Shown piece by piece: positions 1-6,837 of a stretch of 17,278 nt of DNA (the first letter of the stretch is position 1; each line of letters starts with the position of its first letter). Where the stretch lies: positions 1-17,278 of the forward strand of contig SXZC01000187.1 of assembly GCA_005788075.1 (NCBI GenBank). The letters run 5' to 3'. Source of the DNA: Actinomycetota bacterium (GTDB lineage: Bacteria; Actinomycetota; Thermoleophilia; Miltoncostaeales; Miltoncostaeaceae). The notes under the pieces are model-generated. The model was not told the DNA's origin and searched no databases. It saw only the letters and a program-made list of their open reading frames with translations. Made by a program: the position numbers and the translations under genes.

Positions 1-2114
1 ACCTGCTCCTGGAACACCACCACGCCCAGGGTCTCCTCGAGCGCGGGCTCGAGCAGCGGGTGGTCGTACGGCGGGCGGACTGATGGGTCGCGCCGGCGCG
101 CGCGCCGGTGGCGCACGTATGGGTGCACCGCGCCGCCGCTCACCGGCCCGGGGCGGATGAGCGCCACCTGCACGGTGAGGTCGTCGAGGTTCTCGGGGCG
201 GGTCTGCAGCAGGCTCTGCATCTGGGCGCGGCTCTCGATCTGGAACACGCCCACGGTGTCGGCGTCCTGGATCTCGGCGTACACCTCGGGGTCGTCGAAG
301 CCGATGCGCGAGAGGTCGGGTGCGGCGCCGTGGCCCCGGGCGATGAGGTCGAGGCAGTCCTCCACCGCGCTGAGCATGCCGAGCCCCAGGAGGTCGATCT
401 TCACGAAGCCGGCGTCGGCGCAGGAGTCCTTGTCCCACTGGCAGATCTGCCGTCCGGCGAATGCCGCGGGCACCACGGGCACCAGCTCCACCAGGGGCGT
501 GGCGCTCACGATCATCCCGCCCGAGTGCTGCGAGAGGTGGCGCGGCAGCCCCGCGGCCTCCTTCGCCAGCATGGCCAGTGCACGCCAGCGACGTGAGCGC
601 AGGCGGTCGTCGCCGCCCGGCATGCGGCGTATCTCATCCTCCACGGCGTCGGCCGACGACCAGCCGTCGGCCAGCCGCGCCAGCCGCTCGATGTCGGCCG
701 GGGGAAGGGCCAGGGCCGCGCCGATCTCGCGGATCGCCATGCGGGCGCGGAAGGTGGGGAAGGCCGCCACCAGCGCGGCGTGCTCGCTGCCATAGCGCCG
801 TACGACCTCCTCGATGAGGCGCGCGCGCACGTCGCGGGGGAAGTCCAGGTCGATGTCGGGCACCGAGCGGATGTCGCGGTTGAGGAACCGCCCGAGGAAC
901 AGCCCGCTGGCCACCGGGTCGATGTGCGAGAGGCCGGTGAGGTAGCAGACGATGGACCCCACCGATGACCCGCGACCCCGGCCCGGTGGAAGGGCACGGC
1001 GCGCTGACCCCTCGGGTCGCACCTCGAGCGCCACCTCGCGGGCGATCTCGAGGATGTCCCGGTGCAGCAGGAAGAACCCCGAGAGGCCGTGGTAGCGGAT
1101 GAGACCGAGCTCCTCGTCGAGGCGGTCGAGGGCCTCGGCCCGCTCCGGGCCGTCGGGGTAGCGCCGCCGGGCCTCGTCGGCGCAGATGCGCGCGAGCGCC
1201 GCGTCGGCCCCCTCGCCCGGGTGGCCCGAGGCGAAGTCGGGGAAGCGGTAGCCCATGTCGCGGGTGAGGTCGAACTCGAGCATCTCGGCGAGCCGCAGGG
1301 TCTCCGCCACGGCCTCGGGGTGATCGCGCAGGCGGCGTGCCATCTCGTCGGGCGGCACCAGCACCGCCTGGCGGTTGCCCCGCCGCATCTCCTCCGAGGC
1401 ATCGAGTGTGAGCCGGTGGCGCATTGCCACCAGGGCGTCCTGCAGGAACGCCCGGCGGGGCGCGTGGGCGTGCACATCGCCCGTGGCCACCACGGGCACG
1501 CCCACGTGGCCGGCCAGCGCCTCCAGCGCGCGGGCCAGCGCGCGGTCGCCCCGAAGCCCCGGGCGCTGGATCTCCACCCATGTGCGGTCCGGCCCGAAGA
1601 TGCCCACCAGCCGCCTGAGCATGGCCTCGGCTTCCGCGCGCCTGCCCGCCGCGAGCGGCGCGGCCACCAGGCCATGGCGCGCGCACCCCGACAGGCACGC
1701 GAGCCCCTCGTGGTGCAGGGCCAGGGCGTCCAGCGGCAGCAGGGGATCACCCGCCCGCCGGTCGGGCGCATCGCGCGTGTGCGCATGGGCCATGGTGATG
1801 AGCCGGCAGAGGTTGCCGTACCCCCGCGCATCGATGGCGAGGAGGGTCAGGTGCCGCTTTTGAGAGCTTTGGTGACTGTCACCGATCGGGGCCGTCGTCA
1901 CCGTGAGCTCGGCTCCCGTTATCGGGCGCACTCCCGCTGCCGCCGCGGCGTGGGCGAACTCCAGCGATCCGCACAGGCCGTCGTGGTCGGTGAGCGCCAG
2001 CGCGGGGTGTCCGAGATCGGCCGCGCGGTCGGCCATCTCCGCGGGCAGCGACGCGCCGTCGAGGAAGCTGAACGCCGAGTGAGCGTGCAGCTCCACGTAG
2101 GGCGGGCTAGCCAT
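1..2114 (-). CDS. dnaE2: Error-prone DNA polymerase III alpha subunit DnaE2 (3' end outside window)
   Basis: C-family polymerase used for mutagenic translesion synthesis together with ImuB. About 704 N-terminal residues are visible of the roughly 1050-1100 usual for the family; the frame is open from the ATG to the window edge with no stop. The PHP domain opens with ELHAHSAFSFLDGAS (His10, His12) and continues with LTDHDGLCG (43-45 DHD) and GAEL (Glu69). The polymerase core shows SSVGSIVCYLTGLSHIDP (383-400), the catalytic PDIDLDFP (419-426) and KIDLLGL with the third acidic residue near Asp574, then VFQIES and RPGPV. The DnaE2-type wording and the imuB neighbour argue against the replicative DnaE1. 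Its ATG overlaps the stop of the preceding small gene by 8 nt (ATGGCTAG), with no good Shine-Dalgarno, so translational coupling is likely. Expression should follow the SOS box upstream of imuB. Confidence 0.95.
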   Translation of the reverse strand, partial: MASPPYVELHAHSAFSFLDGASLPAEMADRAADLGHPALALTDHDGLCGSLEFAHAAAAAGVRPITGAELTVTTAPIGDSHQSSQKRHLTLLAIDARGYGNLCRLITMAHAHTRDAPDRRAGDPLLPLDALALHHEGLACLSGCARHGLVAAPLAAGRRAEAEAMLRRLVGIFGPDRTWVEIQRPGLRGDRALARALEALAGHVGVPVVATGDVHAHAPRRAFLQDALVAMRHRLTLDASEEMRRGNRQAVLVPPDEMARRLRDHPEAVAETLRLAEMLEFDLTRDMGYRFPDFASGHPGEGADAALARICADEARRRYPDGPERAEALDRLDEELGLIRYHGLSGFFLLHRDILEIAREVALEVRPEGSARRALPPGRGRGSSVGSIVCYLTGLSHIDPVASGLFLGRFLNRDIRSVPDIDLDFPRDVRARLIEEVVRRYGSEHAALVAAFPTFRARMAIREIGAALALPPADIERLARLADGWSSADAVEDEIRRMPGGDDRLRSRRWRALAMLAKEAAGLPRHLSQHSGGMIVSATPLVELVPVVPAAFAGRQICQWDKDSCADAGFVKIDLLGLGMLSAVEDCLDLIARGHGAAPDLSRIGFDDPEVYAEIQDADTVGVFQIESRAQMQSLLQTRPENLDDLTVQVALIRPGPVSGGAVHPYVRHRRARRRDPSVRPPYDHPLLEPALEETLGVVVFQEQ

Positions 2115-2364
2115 GGATGAACCAGTCGCCCGACGCCTCGCGGTAGATGAGCGCCACGCGGCCCGGCTCGATGACCACGTCGAAGTACGCGCGATCCACG
2201 GGGTCGTCGGTCCACCAGCGGTCCTGCACGCGCCAGGAATCACGCACGGCCACCACGAGCCTCCGCCTGCCGTCGGTGATCACGGCATGCGGAGCACCCC
2301 CGGGCGAGGCGATCACGCGTGCCGGCTCCGGGCCGCCTAGGCCTCGTATGGACCGAGTGCCCAT
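2107..2364 (-). CDS. Small DUF6504-like protein between imuB and dnaE2
   Basis: An 85-residue protein. The ATG at 2364 lies inside imuB (28-nt overlap) and the stop overlaps the dnaE2 start by 8 nt, so all three genes are coupled. The most conserved-looking part is WRVQDRWWTDDP (44-55), followed by a beta-rich tail (RAYFDVVIEPGRVALIYREA) ending in DWFIHG. From memory this pattern matches the small DUF6504 family found beside imuB/dnaE2 in actinobacteria; no function is established that I can name. There is no signal peptide, membrane segment or metal motif. An in-frame GTG at residue 17 (VIASPGG) is an alternative start. The location suggests a helper or regulator of the mutasome, which is inference only. 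Confidence 0.8.
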   Translation of the reverse strand: MGTRSIRGLGGPEPARVIASPGGAPHAVITDGRRRLVVAVRDSWRVQDRWWTDDPVDRAYFDVVIEPGRVALIYREASGDWFIHG

Positions 2365-3506
2365 CGGCGCTCCGGGAGCCTGCTCCAGGGCTCGATCTCC
2401 ACCAGCCTCATCACCGTGGCGTCGCCCTCGGCGGCGCGCACCTGCTCGAGCGCCGCGGCCGCGCGCCGGCGGCGCTCGTCGTCCGGGCGCGCCACCAGCG
2501 TCATTTGGCCGGCATCGGCGGGGCCGCCGGCATCCACCTCGATGGCCAGGCGGGCCACCGGCGCCCCGATGCCCGACAGCCGTGGGATGCATGCCAGGCC
2601 GATGCGCCCGGCATCGGCCGTGGCCTCGCGAAGCGCCACCGAGCTCGTCCACGATCCACCATCCTCCAGGCGGGCTCGCAGCACCACCGCGCGCGCCGAC
2701 CGGCCCCGTGCGATCACGCGATCGCATGCCCGCGTGATGAGCATGCGCATGGCCGCCTCGAGCGCGGGCAGCGCGCCGACCGAGTCGGGGAACTCCACGT
2801 GCTCGCCCAGCGGATCGGGTGGCACCCGCGGCCGGAGCCGCGGCTCGTCCTCGCCGCGCGCCATCAGCCATGCCTGCTCGCCGTCCCTGCCCAGCACGTC
2901 GAGAACCGACGCATGGGGGAGCGCGGCCACCTGCCCGATGGTGCGGAGCCCGAGCGATGACAGCAGCCGGCGCGCGCGCGGCGCGAGGGGAAGTCGCGAT
3001 GCGGGGAGGGGTGAGAGGAACCCGGCCACCTCGTCGGCATGCACCACCACGCCGCGCCGCGCGGCCTCGCACGAGGCGAACGGGGCGGGAGCGGCGCCCA
3101 CGCGGCCATCGCAGCCCACCGGCAGCGCGGCCCGTGCCCGGCGCATGAGCGGGTCGAGCCCACCGTGCAGGCGCATCAGGCCACCGGCCATGAACGACCA
3201 CATGCCGTCGTCCATGGGCTGCACCGCGGCGCCCATGTCCTCGAGCCGCGCGCTCACGCGGTCGGTGGCCATGCGCACGGCATCGGGATGCGGCACCACC
3301 AGGTCGAGGCCCGGGCAGCGCGCCATGGCCTCGCCCACGCGCAGTCCCGGGCGCACGCCCTGCGCCCATGCGGCGGGCGTGCATTCGCCGATCACCTGCG
3401 CGTCGCCCGGTGCCGGGCCGAGCGCGATGGGGTCGTCCCATGCCACCCGTGCCTCCAGCACCGCGATGCGGAGGGCGAACAGCGGTATGCGCGTCGTCAC
3501 GATCAT
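2337..3506 (-). CDS. imuB: ImuB-like Y-family polymerase homologue (mutasome scaffold)
   Basis: A protein of 389 residues from the ATG at 3506; an in-frame ATG at 3524 would add six residues (MRTYVR) but lies inside the LexA palindrome, and a GTG at 3500 is also possible. Known ImuB proteins are catalytically inactive Y-family relatives that link DnaE2 to the sliding clamp. Numbered from the 3524 ATG, the palm/finger part reads VIGECTPAAWAQGVRPGLRV (44-63) and GEAMARCPG (64-72). The position of the first catalytic Asp is occupied by Thr (IVTTRIPLFAL), while a DD pair remains at 105-106. A helix-hairpin-helix follows (about 187-225, ending MARGEDEP). GQMTLV (339-344) resembles a beta-clamp-binding motif. 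It is shorter than the usual 450-550 residues. No imuA/recA-like gene precedes it; the upstream neighbour is a lipoprotein. Confidence 0.88.
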   Translation of the reverse strand: MIVTTRIPLFALRIAVLEARVAWDDPIALGPAPGDAQVIGECTPAAWAQGVRPGLRVGEAMARCPGLDLVVPHPDAVRMATDRVSARLEDMGAAVQPMDDGMWSFMAGGLMRLHGGLDPLMRRARAALPVGCDGRVGAAPAPFASCEAARRGVVVHADEVAGFLSPLPASRLPLAPRARRLLSSLGLRTIGQVAALPHASVLDVLGRDGEQAWLMARGEDEPRLRPRVPPDPLGEHVEFPDSVGALPALEAAMRMLITRACDRVIARGRSARAVVLRARLEDGGSWTSSVALREATADAGRIGLACIPRLSGIGAPVARLAIEVDAGGPADAGQMTLVARPDDERRRRAAAALEQVRAAEGDATVMRLVEIEPWSRLPERRWALGPYEA

Positions 3507-3541
3507 GCGAACATATGTTCGCATGTCGTGACGACGCGCAT
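3487..3541. repeat. Extended imperfect inverted repeat centred on the SOS box
   Basis: Outside the 22-bp LexA palindrome the symmetry continues. TGCGCGTCGTCACGA (3488-3502) is the exact reverse complement of 3526-3540, with only T3503 unpaired, and A3487/T3541 extends it by one pair. Each arm is about 27 nt. The repeat covers the first codons of imuB (residues for VTTRI) and the intergenic region up to 31 nt from the lipoprotein stop. It could fold as a long hairpin in read-through mRNA and act as a terminator or start-site shield. There is no T-tract. Confidence 0.85.
3504..3525 (-). promoter_or_regulatory. LexA/SOS box at the imuB start
   Basis: A perfect 22-bp palindrome containing ATGCGAACATATGTTCGCAT; the core CGAACATATGTTCG at 3508-3521 is an exact match to the CGAAC(N4)GTTCG LexA operator known from Gram-positive bacteria and actinobacteria. 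It ends directly before the preferred imuB ATG (3506), so LexA bound here would block transcription of imuB, the small gene and dnaE2. No clear -10/-35 pair could be assigned; TATGTT inside the palindrome could serve as a -10, and TTGATG at 3539-3544 is too far away (23 nt) for a normal -35. Confidence 0.88.
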
Positions 3542-3571
3542 CAAGTGGCGCGCATCAGATGACGCGCGACA

Positions 3572-4342
3572 TCAGCCCGAGGCGGCGTCCTCCGGGATGA
3601 GCTCGTCGGGGCTCACCGCACCGGTGGGGGCGGTGACGTTCACCGGGGCGTTCCAGTCGCTGAAGTCAATGTTCCCCGTGGCCTCGCCCCTCGCCTGGAC
3701 GGCGTAGGGCTCACCGACGGTCTGGATGGCCAGCGTGGCCGTGCCCTCCTTGCCGCTGGTCTTGACGAACACCACGGGGGTTCCCTTCACCTCGCCGGTG
3801 CCCGTCACGCTGGCCGTGATCCCCTCCTGCGTCAGCGACGCCAGCAGGGTGTCCTTGTCGCCGAGGTCCCCGGGGCCCGGCACATCATCGTCCCCGGTGC
3901 CGACCGGGGCGACCACCCATCGGTCCCCGATGGCCTTGCTCGCCTCGCCCGGGCCGAGGATCGCCTCGACGCCCTTGCGGCTGATCTTCCAGTACATCTT
4001 CCCGTCGACCTCACGGAACTCCATGAAGGGGTCCCCGCCGACCGTCATGGTGCCCTGGCCGACGCCCGTTCCCAACGTGAGGTCGAGGGACATCTCGGGG
4101 CCGTTGTCGTCCTCCTTCGTGAGGCCGAACACGGTCACCGACGAGGCGGTCGCCATGGCGGCCGCGCTCTTCGTGAGGATCTCCTTGGCCGGGAGCTTCT
4201 CGATGCCGTTGGGTGACGCGGGCGTGTCCGCGCTCGATTGCGCGTCGTACCCGCTGCTGCAGCCGGCCAGCACGCCGCCGCCCGCGACCAGCGCCAGGGC
4301 TGCCGCCGACGCGGCGACCCTGCGTCTCATCGTGGTGTTCAT
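3572..4342 (-). CDS. LppX/LprG-like lipoprotein, paralogue 1
   Basis: A 256-residue exported lipoprotein. Signal peptide MNTTMRRRVAASAAALALVA is followed by the lipobox LAGC with the lipidated Cys at 28 and a Ser/Asp/Pro-rich linker. The mature part starts with NGIEKLPAKEILTKSAAAM, a helix followed by beta strands (SVTVFG, MSLDLTLG), which fits the LolA/LppX_LprAFG fold that binds lipids or glycolipids in actinobacterial envelopes. It ends with IDFSDWNAPVNVTAPT, shared with the two genes upstream. A Shine-Dalgarno GGAG lies 5 nt before the ATG. It is the last of three tandem copies, 41 nt after paralogue 2, and ends 65 nt before the imuB ATG at 3506. The ligand is unknown. Family assignment is from pattern, not from an alignment. 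Confidence 0.75.
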   Translation of the reverse strand: MNTTMRRRVAASAAALALVAGGGVLAGCSSGYDAQSSADTPASPNGIEKLPAKEILTKSAAAMATASSVTVFGLTKEDDNGPEMSLDLTLGTGVGQGTMTVGGDPFMEFREVDGKMYWKISRKGVEAILGPGEASKAIGDRWVVAPVGTGDDDVPGPGDLGDKDTLLASLTQEGITASVTGTGEVKGTPVVFVKTSGKEGTATLAIQTVGEPYAVQARGEATGNIDFSDWNAPVNVTAPTGAVSPDELIPEDAASG

Positions 4343-4383
4343 CTCAGCTCCAATGTCGTTGCGTGGGTGGTGATGCCCTCAGG

Positions 4384-5205
4384 TCATCCGCTCGATGCCC
4401 CGCCGAGGTCGGCCAGCTGGCCGATGTCCAGCACGTCGGTGGGCGCCGTCACGTTGACGGGCGCGTTCCAGTCGGTGAAGTCGATCTGGCCGCCGTCGGC
4501 GCCCTCGCTGCCCTTGATCTGCAGCGGGTAGGGCTCGCCGGTGGTGGCGATGGCGAGAGTGCCCGTGCCGTCGGTGCTCTCGAGCAGCACCACCGGCTGG
4601 CCGTTCACCTCGCCGGTCCCCTTGACCGTCGCGTTGCCGTCCGGGGTGAGGATGCCCTTGAGCAGCTCATCCTTCTGGCCGAACTGGCCGAGGCTGCCGA
4701 GCTGGCCGGCCGACTCCTCATCGGGCGCCACGAGCCACTTGTCGCCCAGGAGCGCCGAGATCGCCTTGGCCACCTCGGGGCTGTCGTCCTGGCCGGCGAT
4801 CTTCGCGAACGACTCGCCGCTCAGCTTGAAGTAGGTCTTGCCGGCCAGCACCTTGATCTCGATCTCCGCGCCCTGGGCGCTGATCGACCCCTGCGCGGCC
4901 TCCTGTCCCACCTGCAGGTCGAGCTTGATCTCCTGGCCGCCCTGGGTGATGGCGCCCTTCGCCGTGACCGACGTGGCCTTGTTGGCCGCCGCCAGCGAGG
5001 CGTCGAGGATCTCCGTCGCGGTCTTGCCCTCGATGCCATTGGGCGCGGCCGTGGTGGCGGCCGTGCTTGCCGCCGTGCTGGCGCCACCGCCCGACGACGA
5101 GTCGGAGCTGCTGCCGCAGCCGGCGAGCACTCCGCCACCTGCGATGAGCGCCAGCGCGGCGGCGCCTGCTGCGATCCTGCGCGTCACTGTGCGTTCCATG
5201 TGCAT
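4384..5205 (-). CDS. LppX/LprG-like lipoprotein, paralogue 2
   Basis: A 273-residue lipoprotein from the ATG at 5205, preferred because GAAGGG (5212-5217) sits 6 nt upstream. The frame is open upstream to 5268, but those residues (His-rich, before the signal peptide) are unlikely to be translated. ATG 5199 is a possible alternative. The signal peptide TRRIAAGAAALALIAGG leads to the lipobox LAGC (Cys30), then a Ser/Thr/Ala/Gly linker, NGIEGKTATEILDASLAAAN, a series of short beta strands and the family end motif IDFTDWNAPVNVTAPTDVLD. It is expected to sit on the outer face of the cytoplasmic membrane. It is more diverged in the centre from paralogues 1 and 3 than at the two ends. Confidence 0.75.
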   Translation of the reverse strand: MHMERTVTRRIAAGAAALALIAGGGVLAGCGSSSDSSSGGGASTAASTAATTAAPNGIEGKTATEILDASLAAANKATSVTAKGAITQGGQEIKLDLQVGQEAAQGSISAQGAEIEIKVLAGKTYFKLSGESFAKIAGQDDSPEVAKAISALLGDKWLVAPDEESAGQLGSLGQFGQKDELLKGILTPDGNATVKGTGEVNGQPVVLLESTDGTGTLAIATTGEPYPLQIKGSEGADGGQIDFTDWNAPVNVTAPTDVLDIGQLADLGGASSG

Positions 5206-5211
5206 GACGAT

Positions 5212-5217
5212 CCCTTC
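5212..5217 (-). promoter_or_regulatory. Ribosome binding site deciding the start of lipoprotein 2
   Basis: GAAGGG on the minus strand, 6 nt before the ATG at 5205. It supports that start over the longer frame beginning at 5268 and over the ATG at 5199. Confidence 0.55.
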
Positions 5218-5275
5218 GTGGTGTCGATGTACGGTAGCCATCGCCCGCTGCCCATCATGATGCGGCACGCGCCGA

Positions 5276-6088
5276 TCACCCGGCCAGCTGCCTGATGTCC
5301 ACGACGTCGGTGGGCGCGGTCACGTCCACCGGCGCATTCCAGTTGGTGAAGGTGATCGCGCCCGACCCCTCCGCGCCGTCGGCCTTGATCTGCACGGGGT
5401 AGGGCTCGCCCACGGTCTGGATGGCCAGCGGACCGGACCCGGGGTATTCGAGGAACACCACCGGGGTGCCGTTCACGTCGCCCGTGCCCGTGACGGTCAA
5501 CTCCTTGTTGGTCGAGAGGGTCTCCTTGAGGAAGGAGTCCTTCTCGAACAGCGAACCGAACATCCCCAGCGCAAACCCGAGCAGGCCGGAGGCATCGTCA
5601 AGGGATTCCAGATCTGCGGGAAGCATCAGCCAGCTGTCGCCAACCTTGCCGGCGATCTCCTCGCCCAGGGCCTTGCCCTCGGGGCCGTTGCCGCCCAGCA
5701 ACGTGGCCCAGCCATCGCCGGGTACCTTGAAGTAGGACGTGCCATCCACGATCACGGTGCTGAGCTCCACGCCGTTCGTGGTGAAGGTCCCCTCGCTGGC
5801 GTTCGTTCCCATCACCAGGTCGAGCGAGGTCTCCTCGCCTCCCTCGGTGATCGTGCCCGTCACGGTGACCGACGACGCTGCCTTCGCCGCGGCCTGGCTC
5901 TTCGCGAGGATCTCCTTGGGCGGGAGCTTCTCGATGCCGTTCGCGGGCAGGGTCGAGGTGTCGGCTGCCGCAGTGGATGCGGCGCTGTCCGAGGTGCCCG
6001 ACCCGCAGCCGGCCAGCATCGCGCCGCCGGTGACAAGGGCAACGGCGGCCGCGGCTGCTGCTGCCCGGCGCTTCATCGAACGTTCCAT
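5276..6088 (-). CDS. LppX/LprG-like lipoprotein, paralogue 3
   Basis: A 270-residue lipoprotein and the first of the three in transcription order. The signal peptide MERSMKRRAAAAAAAVALVT precedes the lipobox LAGC (Cys28) and a Thr/Ser/Ala linker. The mature domain begins NGIEKLPPKEILAKSQAAAK and ends ITFTNWNAPVDVTAPTDVVD, matching the other two. The shared segments VTGTG[DE]V[NK]G[TQ]PVV and TVGEPYPVQIK lie in between. The Shine-Dalgarno is weak (GAGAG, 7 nt before the ATG). The gene begins 42 nt after the nitroreductase stop with no clear promoter between, so co-transcription is possible. Confidence 0.75.
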   Translation of the reverse strand: MERSMKRRAAAAAAAVALVTGGAMLAGCGSGTSDSAASTAAADTSTLPANGIEKLPPKEILAKSQAAAKAASSVTVTGTITEGGEETSLDLVMGTNASEGTFTTNGVELSTVIVDGTSYFKVPGDGWATLLGGNGPEGKALGEEIAGKVGDSWLMLPADLESLDDASGLLGFALGMFGSLFEKDSFLKETLSTNKELTVTGTGDVNGTPVVFLEYPGSGPLAIQTVGEPYPVQIKADGAEGSGAITFTNWNAPVDVTAPTDVVDIRQLAG

Positions 6089-6130
6089 GTGGACTCTCTC
6101 GTCAGGGAAATGGGATGGGGCACGAGCGGG

Positions 6131-6787
6131 TCACGCCCGGGGATTGCCCCAGTGGTCGTCGTGCACCAGCGTGCGCCACGGGCGGCGCTTGGCGGCCATC
6201 GCGGGCGGAAGCCCCACCGGGAACTCCGTGGGGTACCCCAGCGGGGTGATCACCGGGATCTCGAACTCGGCGGGGATGTCCAGGAGCGCCCGGAAGTCGT
6301 CCTCGGCATACCAGTGGAAGACCGTGGGAACCGTGCCGAGGCCGCGGGCCCGCGCCGCCACGAAGAGGTTCTCCATGGCGAAGCCCACCGACACGAGGTC
6401 GGCAACCCGCTCCCACTCGGCTTGGTCGTCGGGGAAGGCGTGACGGGGAACGACCATGCCGACGATCCACACCGGCACGTGCCGGTAGTTGCCGAGCACC
6501 TGCTCGGCGTATCCGCGTGCCCACTCGGCGTGCTCATCGGGGCTCACGTCGGGCCCGGCCGGCCGGACCGTCTCGAAGTACTTGGCCCCGCCACGGATCA
6601 CGATCTCGGCCACGGCCTCGCGCAGCTCCTTGTCGCGCACCACGATGAAGCTCCAGGCCTGCGCCATGCCGCCCGTGGGGGCCAGGAGCGCCAGCCGGAG
6701 GACGGCGTCGATGTCCCTGTCGCTCACCGGCTGGTCGGTGTACGAACGAACGCTGCGCCTCAGTCGGATTGCCTCATCGGCATCCAT
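6131..6787 (-). CDS. Nitroreductase-family flavoprotein
   Basis: A 218-residue cytoplasmic FMN enzyme of the nitroreductase superfamily, which reduces nitro compounds, quinones or enones with NAD(P)H; the substrate here is unknown. N-terminal RLRRSVRSYTDQPVSD is the typical FMN-phosphate-binding start, followed by LLAPTGGMAQAWSFIVVRD. The middle has the family helix FAMENLFVAARARGLGT and the stretch ALLDIPAEFEIPVITPLGYP. Length is typical for the family. The ATG at 6787 is fixed by an excellent Shine-Dalgarno (GAGGAGGG, 6792-6799). The same frame is open far upstream inside topB, but that part is an out-of-frame reading of topB. It lies 50 nt after topB and 42 nt before the lipoprotein array. 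Confidence 0.88.
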   Translation of the reverse strand: MDADEAIRLRRSVRSYTDQPVSDRDIDAVLRLALLAPTGGMAQAWSFIVVRDKELREAVAEIVIRGGAKYFETVRPAGPDVSPDEHAEWARGYAEQVLGNYRHVPVWIVGMVVPRHAFPDDQAEWERVADLVSVGFAMENLFVAARARGLGTVPTVFHWYAEDDFRALLDIPAEFEIPVITPLGYPTEFPVGLPPAMAAKRRPWRTLVHDDHWGNPRA

Positions 6788-6803
6788 GGCACCCTCCTCA
6801 GCG

Positions 6804-6823
6804 CGGGGGACCCATCGCCCCCG
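6804..6823 (-). terminator. Hairpin between topB and the nitroreductase gene
   Basis: CGGGGG and CCCCCG form a 6-bp G/C stem with an 8-nt loop, located between the topB stop and the nitroreductase Shine-Dalgarno. There is no T-tract, so termination would be partial at best; it may only separate the two mRNA segments. Confidence 0.35.
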
Positions 6824-6837
6824 ACCCCGGGAATATG

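Noticed and set aside
512..1831. Long minus-strand open frames over dnaE2 in the two other frames (512-1831 and 634-1698)
   Set aside because: The frame starting at 2114 carries all PHP and polymerase motifs; these are Arg/Pro/Gly-rich shadows.
1870..1882. 13-nt palindrome GGTGAC-T-GTCACC as an operator
   Set aside because: Lies inside dnaE2 coding sequence (IGDSHQ) in a slightly AT-richer patch; no promoter context.
4213..5295. Long plus-strand open frame opposite the lipoproteins
   Set aside because: Leu/Ala/His/Arg-rich antisense reading of two convincing lipoprotein genes; no motif or start signal.
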